From NCBI GenBank assembly GCA_902489215.1, contig CABTZE010000067.1:1-10743 (forward strand): DNA of 10,743 nucleotides. Direction: 5' to 3'. This stretch comes from an uncultured Brevibacterium sp. Lineage in GTDB: Bacteria > Actinomycetota > Actinomycetes > Actinomycetales > Brevibacteriaceae. The notes beneath the pieces were generated by a model. That model was not told the DNA's origin, did no database searches, and worked only from the letters and a program-made list of their open reading frames with translations. Below, piece after piece: positions 1 through 5,174 of the stretch (position 1 is its first letter; each line of letters opens with the position of its first letter). The position numbers and the translations under genes are program-made.

Positions 1-2
1 CG

Positions 3-200
3 GATGCCGAGGTGGAGTGGACTTCTCTTGACATCCTCGACACGGTCGATGGGGAAGCGGGCGATAAGACGGGGATCGTCGAGTTCGCGGCCCACTATCG
101 TGTTGGCGGTGAGATCGGCACCATGCGGGAGCGTTCGTCTTTTGCTGTCCGGGCCGGCCGCTGGTTCTACGTTGACGGTGAACATGAAAGCGCAGGCTGA
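3..200 (+). CDS. YchJ/UPF0225 family protein, C-terminal part (5' end outside window)
   Basis: This is the last 65 codons of a gene that begins before the window; the frame is open from base 3 to the TGA at 198-200. The pattern VEFAAHYRVGG, then RERSSF, then GRWFYVDGE matches the end of the YchJ/UPF0225 family, whose C-terminal half is an NTF2-like domain; full-length members usually also carry a cysteine-rich SEC-C motif that cannot be seen here. The biological role of the family is not established. The stop lies five bases before the GTG of trpF, so the two are probably cotranscribed. The family call rests on the short motif pattern only. Confidence 0.72.
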   Translation, partial: DAEVEWTSLDILDTVDGEAGDKTGIVEFAAHYRVGGEIGTMRERSSFAVRAGRWFYVDGEHESAG

Positions 201-205
201 GTACA

Positions 206-856
206 GTGACTGACTCTCTTTTCGTCAAAATCTGCGGTGTCCGAACACGTGACGACGTGCGGGCTGCCGTCGAGGCAGGTGCGGACGCGCTGGGCATCAT
301 GCACTACGCGCCATCGCCGCGGCACGTCGCCGAAGACACCGCAGAACAGCTTGTCACCTGGATTCACGAGGCGGGGCCAGCGCTCGCGGTTCTTGTGGTC
401 TTCGACATGGACGCGGCTGATGCTGCTTCCTTGGCGCAGCGGATCGGCGCTGATGCTCTGCAGCTGCACGGCCATTATGAGCACTCCGATTTCGCCGCTG
501 CTCGTGCTGCGGCACCGGGCTTGAAGCTGTGGCGTGCTGTGTCTCTGGCCCACGACCCTGAAGCCCACGCCGGCGCATTCGGCGACGACCTCCTGCTGCT
601 TGATGCTCCCGCGCCGGGCGCAGGTCAGCGGTGGGACCAAACCCAGCTGCACGAACGCGACCGCGGACCGTTTGTCCTTGCCGGCGGCCTCAACCCCGAC
701 AACGTCGCCCAGGCCGCCGAATCTTCGGGGGCGATCGGCGTCGACGTGTCATCCGGTGTGGAATCCAGTCGGGGAGTGAAGGACCATGCCCTCATCCGGA
801 CCTTCATCGAAAAGGCGCGGTCCGTGCGGAAGTCGGCGGCACCTCGTCAGTCCTGA
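206..856 (+). CDS. trpF: Phosphoribosylanthranilate isomerase
   Basis: Cytosolic TIM-barrel enzyme of tryptophan synthesis. It converts N-(5-phosphoribosyl)anthranilate to CdRP by an Amadori rearrangement. At 216 residues it has the usual length. Visible motifs are KICG (8-11) with Cys10 as the expected general base, SPRHV (37-41), LQLHG (85-89), LLLLDAPAPG (129-138) with Asp133 as the expected general acid, LAGGLNPDNV (158-167), and GVDVSSGVE (178-186) of the phosphate-binding end of the barrel. The start is GTG five bases after the preceding stop, with little Shine-Dalgarno sequence, so translation is probably coupled to the YchJ-like gene. No other trp gene is in the window. Many actinobacteria lack trpF and use bifunctional PriA, so a stand-alone copy is informative. 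Confidence 0.93.
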   Translation: MTDSLFVKICGVRTRDDVRAAVEAGADALGIMHYAPSPRHVAEDTAEQLVTWIHEAGPALAVLVVFDMDAADAASLAQRIGADALQLHGHYEHSDFAAARAAAPGLKLWRAVSLAHDPEAHAGAFGDDLLLLDAPAPGAGQRWDQTQLHERDRGPFVLAGGLNPDNVAQAAESSGAIGVDVSSGVESSRGVKDHALIRTFIEKARSVRKSAAPRQS

Positions 857-880
857 GCCTCCCAGCACAGCTGGGGAGCC
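857..880 (+). terminator. GC-rich hairpin after trpF, possible terminator
   Basis: Directly after the trpF stop, an eight-pair stem (859-866 with 870-878, one bulged G, loop ACA) can form. No run of T follows, so it may be a weak or Rho-assisted terminator, or no terminator at all. Confidence 0.3.
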
Positions 881-923
881 AACACGCGGTCGGCGCCTGA
901 GCCGAAAACGCGCAGCTCGGCGG

Positions 924-929
924 TACATT
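924..929 (+). promoter_or_regulatory. Possible -10 box (TACATT) of the exported hydrolase gene
   Basis: TACATT fits the actinobacterial TANNNT -10 pattern and would start a transcript near 936, giving a leader of about 25 bases with the AGGAG at 951-955. I see no good -35 box, so this is tentative. Confidence 0.35.
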
Positions 930-960
930 GAATGAGTCTTCCCCACATTCCAGGAGTGCC

Positions 961-1797
961 ATGTCAGGCAGGTTCGTCAGTCGACGATCATTTGCGCTCG
1001 GCAGTCTCGCAGCCGCCGCTCTGACCGTCATGCCCGCGGCCCGCACCCAGTACGGTGCGGTCAGTGCTTCAGCCGCTGACGTCCGCCTTCCCGGACCCCA
1101 CAAACTCCTCCAGTCGCGCCTGGTCAGAACCCCCGGCTACGGTGCCGCAACCCTGTTCTGGCCGCGCGAACCGCAGGCGCGCTGCCCCGTTGTCGTCACT
1201 TTCCCCGGCTACACGGGTAAAGCCGAGGAGATGCACACGATCGCCAAGCGACTCGCCACCCACGGCTGTGCTGTTCTGGCCGCAGGATCAATCGAACCGA
1301 AGGCATTTCCGGAGTACCGGGCCAAGCAGATGCTCGCCGCACTCGATGACGCCCGCGGTCGCGGTGAATGGGCCAGCGTCATCGACCCGGCGAAAACCGC
1401 GCTGGTCGGCTACTCCATGGGCGGCGGAGGGGCGCTTACCGCTGCGGAGCGCGAAAAGGTGTCCGCTGTTGTTGCCCTCAACCCGTGGGCGCAGCGCGGC
1501 TTCAGCAAAGTCACGTCACCGGTGCTCATTGTGGGCGGCAGCAATGACACGGTCGCGCCCATGAGCGAACACGCCCGACCTATCTACACCAGCATGAAGA
1601 AGTCGCGGCAGCGGGCAATGCTCACCCGCATTGCAGGCCGGCATGACAGCGGAATCATCGATGACCCGCGCATCCTTTCGCGCATTACGGCGTTCATCAA
1701 AGTCCACGCCGCCGGTGAAGTCGCCTACCAGCCGGCACTGACGGCCAAAGCGGAGTCACTGACGCGCTGGCAGATGGACCCTGCACCGGGGGCATAG
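961..1797 (+). CDS. Tat-exported alpha/beta hydrolase of the cutinase/PET-hydrolase (dienelactone hydrolase-like) type
   Basis: Predicted secreted serine esterase of 278 residues. The N-terminus carries a twin-arginine signal (SRRSFAL, 7-13) followed by an Ala/Leu-rich stretch and an ASA-type cleavage region near 36-39. The mature part follows the bacterial cutinase/PETase pattern: GYGAATLFWPRE (59-70), FPGYTG (81-86) with Tyr84 at the oxyanion-hole position, GYSMGGGG (150-157) with nucleophile Ser152, NPW (174-176) with the substrate-cleft Trp, SNDTVAP (194-200) with Asp196, and GRHDSG (226-231) with His228. It lacks the C-terminal cysteine pair of many cutinases and ends in a tail of about 30 residues. 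The ATG at 961 is chosen because AGGAG lies six bases before it; an in-frame TTG at 928 overlaps a likely -10 box. The natural substrate is unknown: a lipid or polymer ester, or a small ester, are all possible. Confidence 0.8.
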   Translation: MSGRFVSRRSFALGSLAAAALTVMPAARTQYGAVSASAADVRLPGPHKLLQSRLVRTPGYGAATLFWPREPQARCPVVVTFPGYTGKAEEMHTIAKRLATHGCAVLAAGSIEPKAFPEYRAKQMLAALDDARGRGEWASVIDPAKTALVGYSMGGGGALTAAEREKVSAVVALNPWAQRGFSKVTSPVLIVGGSNDTVAPMSEHARPIYTSMKKSRQRAMLTRIAGRHDSGIIDDPRILSRITAFIKVHAAGEVAYQPALTAKAESLTRWQMDPAPGA

Positions 1798-1823
1798 AAC
1801 GCTTCTAGCGTTTGAGTGCTCAA
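1798..1823 (+). terminator. Two small hairpins after the hydrolase gene
   Basis: Immediately after the stop, AACGCT-TCT-AGCGTT (1798-1812) forms a six-pair stem. It abuts a second small inverted repeat, TTGAG-TG-CTCAA. The T-run is short. It may serve as a weak terminator for the plus-strand gene. Confidence 0.35.
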
Positions 1824-1830
1824 GGCCCAG

Positions 1831-1872
1831 AAAACAGCGGGGCGAGCAGCTGTACGTGCCGCCCGCCCCGCT
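1831..1872 (-). terminator. Rho-independent terminator of the aldo/keto reductase gene
   Basis: AGCGGGGCG (1836-1844) pairs perfectly with CGCCCCGCT (1864-1872). Read on the minus strand, the stem is followed by TGTTTT, a suitable U-rich tail for the reductase gene that ends at 1907. The same stem may also stop plus-strand transcription from the hydrolase gene. Confidence 0.65.
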
Positions 1873-1906
1873 TGCAGGTTCAGTCAGAGATTCGAGACGT
1901 GGGTCG

Positions 1907-2884
1907 TCAGCTGAAGATCTCGTCCAGCTGAGTCTTAAGGCTGTCGTTCAAACGCTCCTTGGCTGTGAGCGCACCCATGTTGTCCTTGACCTGAGCAACT
2001 GAGCTTGCGCCGGTGATGACCGTCGACACGTGCGGATTCTTCAGCAGCCAGGCGAGCGACAGCTGTGCCGGAGTGACATCGAGGTCGCGGGCCATGTCGA
2101 CCACGCGGCGCACCCGGTCAGCGGTTTCCGGCTTGGTGGATTCCTCGGCCAAGTGGCTGTGGCCCTTCGATGTCGCACGTGAACCCTCGGGGACGCCGTC
2201 GAGGTACTTGCCCGTGAGAATCCCTCCGGCCAGCGGGCTCCACGTGGTCAGACCCAGGCCGATGTCGTCGTAGAGGCGAGCGTATTCGTCTTCGACGCGG
2301 GTGCGGTTGAGCAGGTTGTACTGCGGCTGCTCCATATACGGCTTGTGCAGGTGGTGGCGCTCTGCGATTTCATAGGCGCCGCGGATCTCCTCGGCTGACC
2401 ACTCGGAGGTTCCCCAGTACAGGGCCTTGCCACTGGAGACGATGTCGCTCATCGCCCACACGGTTTCCTCCAGCGTGGTGTCCGGGTCCGGACGGTGGCA
2501 GAACACAAGGTCAACGAAGTCGAGGCCCAAACGCTCAAGCGAACCGTCGATTCCCTGCATCAGGTACTTGCGGTTGAGGGTGTTCTTGAGGTTGACGTTG
2601 TCTTCAATTCCCCAGAACAACTTGGTCGAAATGACATAGGAATTGCGCTTCCAGCCGAGCTCTTCGATGGCTTGGCCCATGATCTCTTCGGACTTCCCGC
2701 CGGCGTAGACCTCGGCGTTGTCGAAGAAGTTGACACCGGCTTCGGCAGCGGTCTGCATGCACTCCTTGGCAAGGCCGGTGTCAATGGAATCGCCGAACGT
2801 GACCCACGAACCGAACGACAGTTCGCTCACTTTGAGGCCCGCGCGACCCAGACGGTTGTACTGCATCTGCGTGTTCTCACTCAT
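1907..2884 (-). CDS. Aldo/keto reductase, Kv-beta/YghZ-like (AKR6/AKR14 type)
   Basis: NAD(P)H-dependent oxidoreductase of aldehydes or ketones with a TIM-barrel fold, 325 residues, usual for the group. The N-terminus (MQYNRLGRAGLKVS from residue 7, then GSWVTFG) is typical of potassium-channel beta-subunit-like bacterial AKRs. The catalytic tetrad is present: Asp55, Tyr60 (FFDNAEVY), Lys88 (STKLF) and His130 (VFCHRPD). QPQYNLLNR, WSPLAGGILTGKY and the cofactor-binding stretch ITGASSVAQVKDN follow in order. The physiological substrate cannot be read from sequence. The ATG at 2884 is preferred because a near-consensus promoter places the transcription start on its A, predicting a leaderless mRNA; a family-like internal Met (residue 7) is the alternative. 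The gene is divergent from the 85-residue ORF and convergent with the hydrolase. Confidence 0.9.
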   Translation of the reverse strand: MSENTQMQYNRLGRAGLKVSELSFGSWVTFGDSIDTGLAKECMQTAAEAGVNFFDNAEVYAGGKSEEIMGQAIEELGWKRNSYVISTKLFWGIEDNVNLKNTLNRKYLMQGIDGSLERLGLDFVDLVFCHRPDPDTTLEETVWAMSDIVSSGKALYWGTSEWSAEEIRGAYEIAERHHLHKPYMEQPQYNLLNRTRVEDEYARLYDDIGLGLTTWSPLAGGILTGKYLDGVPEGSRATSKGHSHLAEESTKPETADRVRRVVDMARDLDVTPAQLSLAWLLKNPHVSTVITGASSVAQVKDNMGALTAKERLNDSLKTQLDEIFS

Positions 2885-2890
2885 GCCCCC

Positions 2891-2919
2891 AGCCTAGGGC
2901 CGACCGGGGTGGATGTCAG
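2891..2919 (-). promoter_or_regulatory. Near-consensus promoter of the aldo/keto reductase, leaderless geometry
   Basis: On the minus strand, CTGACA (2919-2914; five of six bases of TTGACA) and TAGGCT (2896-2891) are separated by exactly 17 bases. Six bases lie between the -10 box and the ATG at 2884, so a start seven bases below the box falls on the A of ATG. No convincing Shine-Dalgarno sequence is present, in keeping with leaderless translation. Confidence 0.7.
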
Positions 2920-2948
2920 CCCCAAAATCGGGGGTGCTGGGGTGCGCG

Positions 2949-2956
2949 CCTAGGCT
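2949..2956 (+). promoter_or_regulatory. -10 box (TAGGCT) of the 85-residue ORF
   Basis: TAGGCT at 2951-2956 fits TANNNT and would start transcription near 2963, giving a 15-base leader that contains GGAGGGG ahead of the ATG at 2978. No clear -35 box is seen. CCTAGGCT (2949-2956) is the exact inverse of AGCCTAGG at 2891-2898, the -10 region of the divergent reductase gene. Confidence 0.5.
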
Positions 2957-2977
2957 GTTTGCTTGAATGGAGGGGTG

Positions 2978-3235
2978 ATGAAGACAGATGTAAACATCCG
3001 CCCGTTCACCGAAACCACACCCGTAACGCTCACTTCTGAGCAGTTCGCCGAAGAATTCGGCATCCCGGAGAGCGCCTGCGAAGAGTTCATTCGCCTGGCC
3101 GTTCTCAACGACAGCTTTTCCTATGACGCGCAGCTGGACGTCTTTGCCGAAAAGACCCCGCGCGAAGACTACGCACCCTGGGTGCGCGGCCTGCTGAACT
3201 TCAACCGGGCCCGCCAGACAGCGGCAGCTGTCTGA
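2978..3235 (+). CDS. Small acidic protein of unknown function (85 residues)
   Basis: I do not recognise this protein. It is short, acidic and soluble-looking, without signal peptide, membrane segment or cysteine-rich motif; its single Cys lies near residue 34. Residues 20-45 (SEQFAEEFGIPESACEEFIR) read as amphipathic helices and could form a small helix-turn-helix-like bundle, but no family signature is evident. The coding case is good: GGAGG lies four bases before the ATG, a -10 box lies upstream, and a strong terminator begins 25 bases after the stop. The ATG at 2978 is chosen over an in-frame TTG at 2963, which would leave no leader. It is divergent from the aldo/keto reductase, with promoter elements in a shared 93-base gap. 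Confidence 0.75.
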   Translation: MKTDVNIRPFTETTPVTLTSEQFAEEFGIPESACEEFIRLAVLNDSFSYDAQLDVFAEKTPREDYAPWVRGLLNFNRARQTAAAV

Positions 3236-3256
3236 GCCGACACAACACACAAACTC

Positions 3257-3295
3257 AAGGCACGAGGCGGAAGGCGACTTCCGCCTCGTGCTTTT
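3257..3295 (+). terminator. Strong Rho-independent terminator
   Basis: A perfect 14-base stem (3260-3273 with 3278-3291) closes a GCGA loop and is followed by TTTTGTTCTGTTTT. It ends transcription of the 85-residue ORF. Confidence 0.92.
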
Positions 3296-3350
3296 GTTCT
3301 GTTTTCTGCCAGCTGGTCTGTGTTGTGGGGTGCGCCAGTCAGTCGTCGAT

Positions 3351-3458
3351 GTGCGCTTTGCTGGGTGTGCCGCCCGAGCGCAGACTCACGCTCTAATGCA
3401 GCTTTGCGCTTTAATGCGCTGCATCAGCGCGTGAATCTGCATTTAAGCGTGAATCCAG
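3351..3458 (+). repeat. Intergenic repeat, copy A (direct repeat upstream of the DUF488-macrodomain unit)
   Basis: A stretch of about 100 bases that recurs in the same orientation at 4523-4630. By ungapped hand alignment, 3351-3448 and 4523-4620 agree at roughly 81 of 98 positions, and the core from 3379 on at 62 of 70. The core is an imperfect palindrome: a 19-base arm at 3383-3401 pairs with 3437-3455 with three mismatches. Inside it, GCGCTG-CAT-CAGCGC (3416-3430) forms a second perfect hairpin. TTTAATGC-like words recur on both strands. It lies in the 306-base gene-free gap 3236-3541, which otherwise holds only the terminator. I cannot assign it to a named repeat family, and no transposase is nearby. 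Confidence 0.75.
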
Positions 3459-3541
3459 CCTGGGGCAGTGATGGGGGTGCTTCCCGTCGGGGCAGGTGAA
3501 GCGAGACACTGGAAAACAGATGCACCGAGAAAGGAGCTTCA

Positions 3542-3913
3542 ATGGCAGAGCTGAGCGCGAAGTGGACTTTCCGCCGCACATACGGAGACGCGCCGGAGAC
3601 TAAGGGCACTCGCGTGCTCGTCGACCGCATGTGGCCGCGGGGGATCAAAAAGGAAGCCCTCGACATCGACGAATGGGCTAAAGACGCCGCCCCCAGCACC
3701 GAACTTCGATCATGGTTCCACGGTGACCGCGAAGGCCGCTGGTCAGAGTTTCAGAGCCGCTACCGAGCCGAACTTGATGACAATGCCGATGCGGCAGACC
3801 TAGCCGAAAGGCTCTCCCACAGCGCGCACGTCACTTTGCTGACAGCCGCGAAAGACATCGAACACTCCCACGTGCCAGTGCTTGCCCACTGGCTGCAGGA
3901 CAACGCCCAATAG
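3542..3913 (+). CDS. DUF488 (YeaO-like) family protein
   Basis: Small cytosolic protein of 123 residues, full length for the YeaO branch of DUF488. Typical motifs appear in order: RVLVDRMWPRG (24-34), KDAAPSTELRSWF (47-59), RYRAEL (73-78) and VTLLTAAKDIEHSHVPVL (97-114). The biochemical role of the family is not established; the conserved Arg, Trp and His/Asp residues suggest a binding or catalytic pocket, which is inference. The start is clear: GAAAGGAG lies a few bases before the ATG. The macrodomain gene follows after 35 bases in the same direction, so the two probably form an operon, and both sit between two copies of the same intergenic repeat. Confidence 0.88.
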   Translation: MAELSAKWTFRRTYGDAPETKGTRVLVDRMWPRGIKKEALDIDEWAKDAAPSTELRSWFHGDREGRWSEFQSRYRAELDDNADAADLAERLSHSAHVTLLTAAKDIEHSHVPVLAHWLQDNAQ

Positions 3914-3948
3914 CCGGATCTCCTGACCCGAACAGAGGAGCAGCAACT

Positions 3949-4482
3949 ATGGAACTGTGCATTGAACCAGGCGACATCACACAGCAGACAGTCGACGCGA
4001 TAGTCAACGCGGCGAACTCCACGCTGATGGGCGGAGGCGGGGTCGACGGGGCGATTCACCGCGCCGGCGGGCCGGCGATTCTGGCGGGGGGCAAGCAGCT
4101 GCGCGAGAACGCTTATCCCGACGGGCTGCCGGCAGGTCAAGCTGCTGCAACCACCGGGGGAGAGCTGCCTGCCCGCTGGGTCATTCACACCGTCGGGCCG
4201 GTGTATGCCAAGACAGAAGACCGTTCGGCAACGCTGGCTTCGGCCTACCGGGAATCGCTGCGCGAGGCCAAGCGGATCGGCGCGCGCAGTGTCGCGTTTC
4301 CGGCGATTTCCGCTGGTGTGTACGGCTGGCCGATGGACGACGCTGCCCGCATTGCAGTCGAAACCGTCAGGGAAACGGCCGACGAAGTGGGCGACGTTGT
4401 CACTCGCGTGGTGTTTGTGCCCTTCGGTGAGCAGGCCGAGCGCGCCTTCCGCGCCCAGCTGGATTCACCGACGACTGTTTGA
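3949..4482 (+). CDS. Macrodomain protein, probable O-acetyl-ADP-ribose deacetylase (MacroD/YmdB type)
   Basis: Single macrodomain of 177 residues, expected to bind ADP-ribose and hydrolyse O-acetyl-ADP-ribose or mono-ADP-ribose bound to proteins, in the cytosol. The hallmarks of the MacroD class are present: PGDIT (7-11), DAIVNAAN (16-23) with Asn20 and Asn23, GGGGVDGAIHRAGG (28-41) with Asp33 at the catalytic position, IHTVGPVY (79-86), and the second ribose/phosphate loop ISAGVYGWP (120-128). AGAGGAG lies eight bases before the ATG. It follows the DUF488 gene by 35 bases and probably shares its transcript. Downstream is repeat copy B and the convergent apt gene; I see no classic terminator. 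The substrate (free metabolite, modified protein or nucleic acid) cannot be read from the sequence. Confidence 0.92.
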   Translation: MELCIEPGDITQQTVDAIVNAANSTLMGGGGVDGAIHRAGGPAILAGGKQLRENAYPDGLPAGQAAATTGGELPARWVIHTVGPVYAKTEDRSATLASAYRESLREAKRIGARSVAFPAISAGVYGWPMDDAARIAVETVRETADEVGDVVTRVVFVPFGEQAERAFRAQLDSPTTV

Positions 4483-4502
4483 CGCGGCGAGCTGACTGAC
4501 AC

Positions 4503-4530
4503 ATTCACGCGCTGACGCAGTTCTGCGCTT
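4503..4530 (+). repeat. Partial third copy of the repeat arm next to copy B
   Basis: 4503-4530 (ATTCACGC...TGCGCTT) matches the left half of the palindromic core of copy A (3384-3411) at about 22 of 28 positions in the same orientation. It looks like a decayed or truncated additional unit directly before copy B and overlaps its first bases. Confidence 0.45.
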
Positions 4531-4630
4531 CGCAGGGCGCGCTGTCCAAACGCAGATTCACGCTTTAATGCAGCTTTGCGCGTTAATGCGCCGCATCTAC
4601 GCGTGAGTCTGCATTAAAGCGCAAGTCTGG
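4523..4630 (+). repeat. Intergenic repeat, copy B (direct repeat downstream of the macrodomain gene)
   Basis: Second copy of the repeat at 3351-3458, same orientation. The palindromic arms are 4555-4573 and 4609-4627 with three mismatches in 19. The inner GCGCTG hairpin of copy A is degraded here (GCGCCGCATCTACGC). It fills most of the 163-base gap between the convergent macrodomain and apt genes and could fold into a long hairpin at the end of both transcripts, although no T-run follows on either strand. Confidence 0.75.
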
Positions 4631-4645
4631 CTTCGAGACCGCGGC

Positions 4646-5161
4646 TCACACCGCGAAAAGAGTGTGCACGTTCGGGACGCGCTCTCGACCGTCGAGGTCC
4701 TCAAGTTCCAGCAGGACGGACGTTCCGATGGTCTGCGCACCGAGTGAGCTGATGAGCTCCAGGCCCGCGGCGAGTGTGCCGCCGGTGGCAAGGATGTCAT
4801 CGATGAGAAGCACCCGCACGCCCTGTGCCAGCTGGTCGCTTGCCTCAATTGCCGCTGAACCGTATTCGAGGTCGTACTCAATTCGTGCAGCGGGGACCGG
4901 CAGTTTTCCGGCTTTGCGCAGCGGGACAAACCCCGTGCCCGTCAGCGCAGCCGCGACACCAGCGAAGATGAAGCCGCGCGCCTCGATTCCAGCGACAACA
5001 TCGAACTGCCCTGCAAAGGGCTCGACCATGAGTTCGGCTGCGCGTCGCAGAGCCCAGGCATCAGCCAGCAGCGGCGTGATGTCCTGAAACTGGATGCCCT
5101 CGGACGGGTAATCCGGGATGACGCGAATAAAGGAGCGCAGGCGGGAAAGATCATCAGTCAC
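4646..5161 (-). CDS. apt: Adenine phosphoribosyltransferase
   Basis: Purine salvage enzyme that makes AMP from adenine and PRPP in the cytosol. With the GTG start at 5161 it has 171 residues, the normal size. Family signatures: PDYPSEGIQFQDITPLL (16-32), GIEARGFIF (58-66), FVPLRKAGKLP (78-88) with the adenine-site loop, YDLEYG (96-101), and the PRPP motif VLLIDDILATGGT (117-129). An upstream in-frame ATG at 5221 would add 20 residues that overlap the preceding rlmA coding region and do not look like Apt, so the GTG is preferred. That GTG lies ten bases after the rlmA stop with only a weak G-run as Shine-Dalgarno, so translation is probably coupled or started from a leaderless mRNA. Confidence 0.93.
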   Translation of the reverse strand: MTDDLSRLRSFIRVIPDYPSEGIQFQDITPLLADAWALRRAAELMVEPFAGQFDVVAGIEARGFIFAGVAAALTGTGFVPLRKAGKLPVPAARIEYDLEYGSAAIEASDQLAQGVRVLLIDDILATGGTLAAGLELISSLGAQTIGTSVLLELEDLDGRERVPNVHTLFAV

Positions 5162-5168
5162 GCCCCGT

Positions 5169-5174
5169 AGTCTA
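5169..5174 (-). promoter_or_regulatory. Possible internal -10 box (TAGACT) for a leaderless apt transcript
   Basis: TAGACT on the minus strand overlaps the TAG stop of the upstream methyltransferase gene and lies seven bases before the GTG of apt, the same geometry as at other genes here. No -35 match is visible, so cotranscription with rlmA alone remains possible. Confidence 0.35.

Noticed and set aside
928..960. Upstream TTG start for the exported hydrolase
   Set aside because: The TTG lies inside a likely -10 box and has no Shine-Dalgarno; the ATG at 961 has AGGAG six bases upstream and places the Tat motif near the N-terminus.
3424..3699. Minus-strand frame of 91 codons across the DUF488 gene start and repeat A
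   Set aside because: No motif, no ribosome site seen, and it overlaps a well-supported gene.
3351..4630. CRISPR array or insertion sequence
   Set aside because: Only two full repeat copies separated by genes, no regular spacers, and no transposase or Cas gene in the window.
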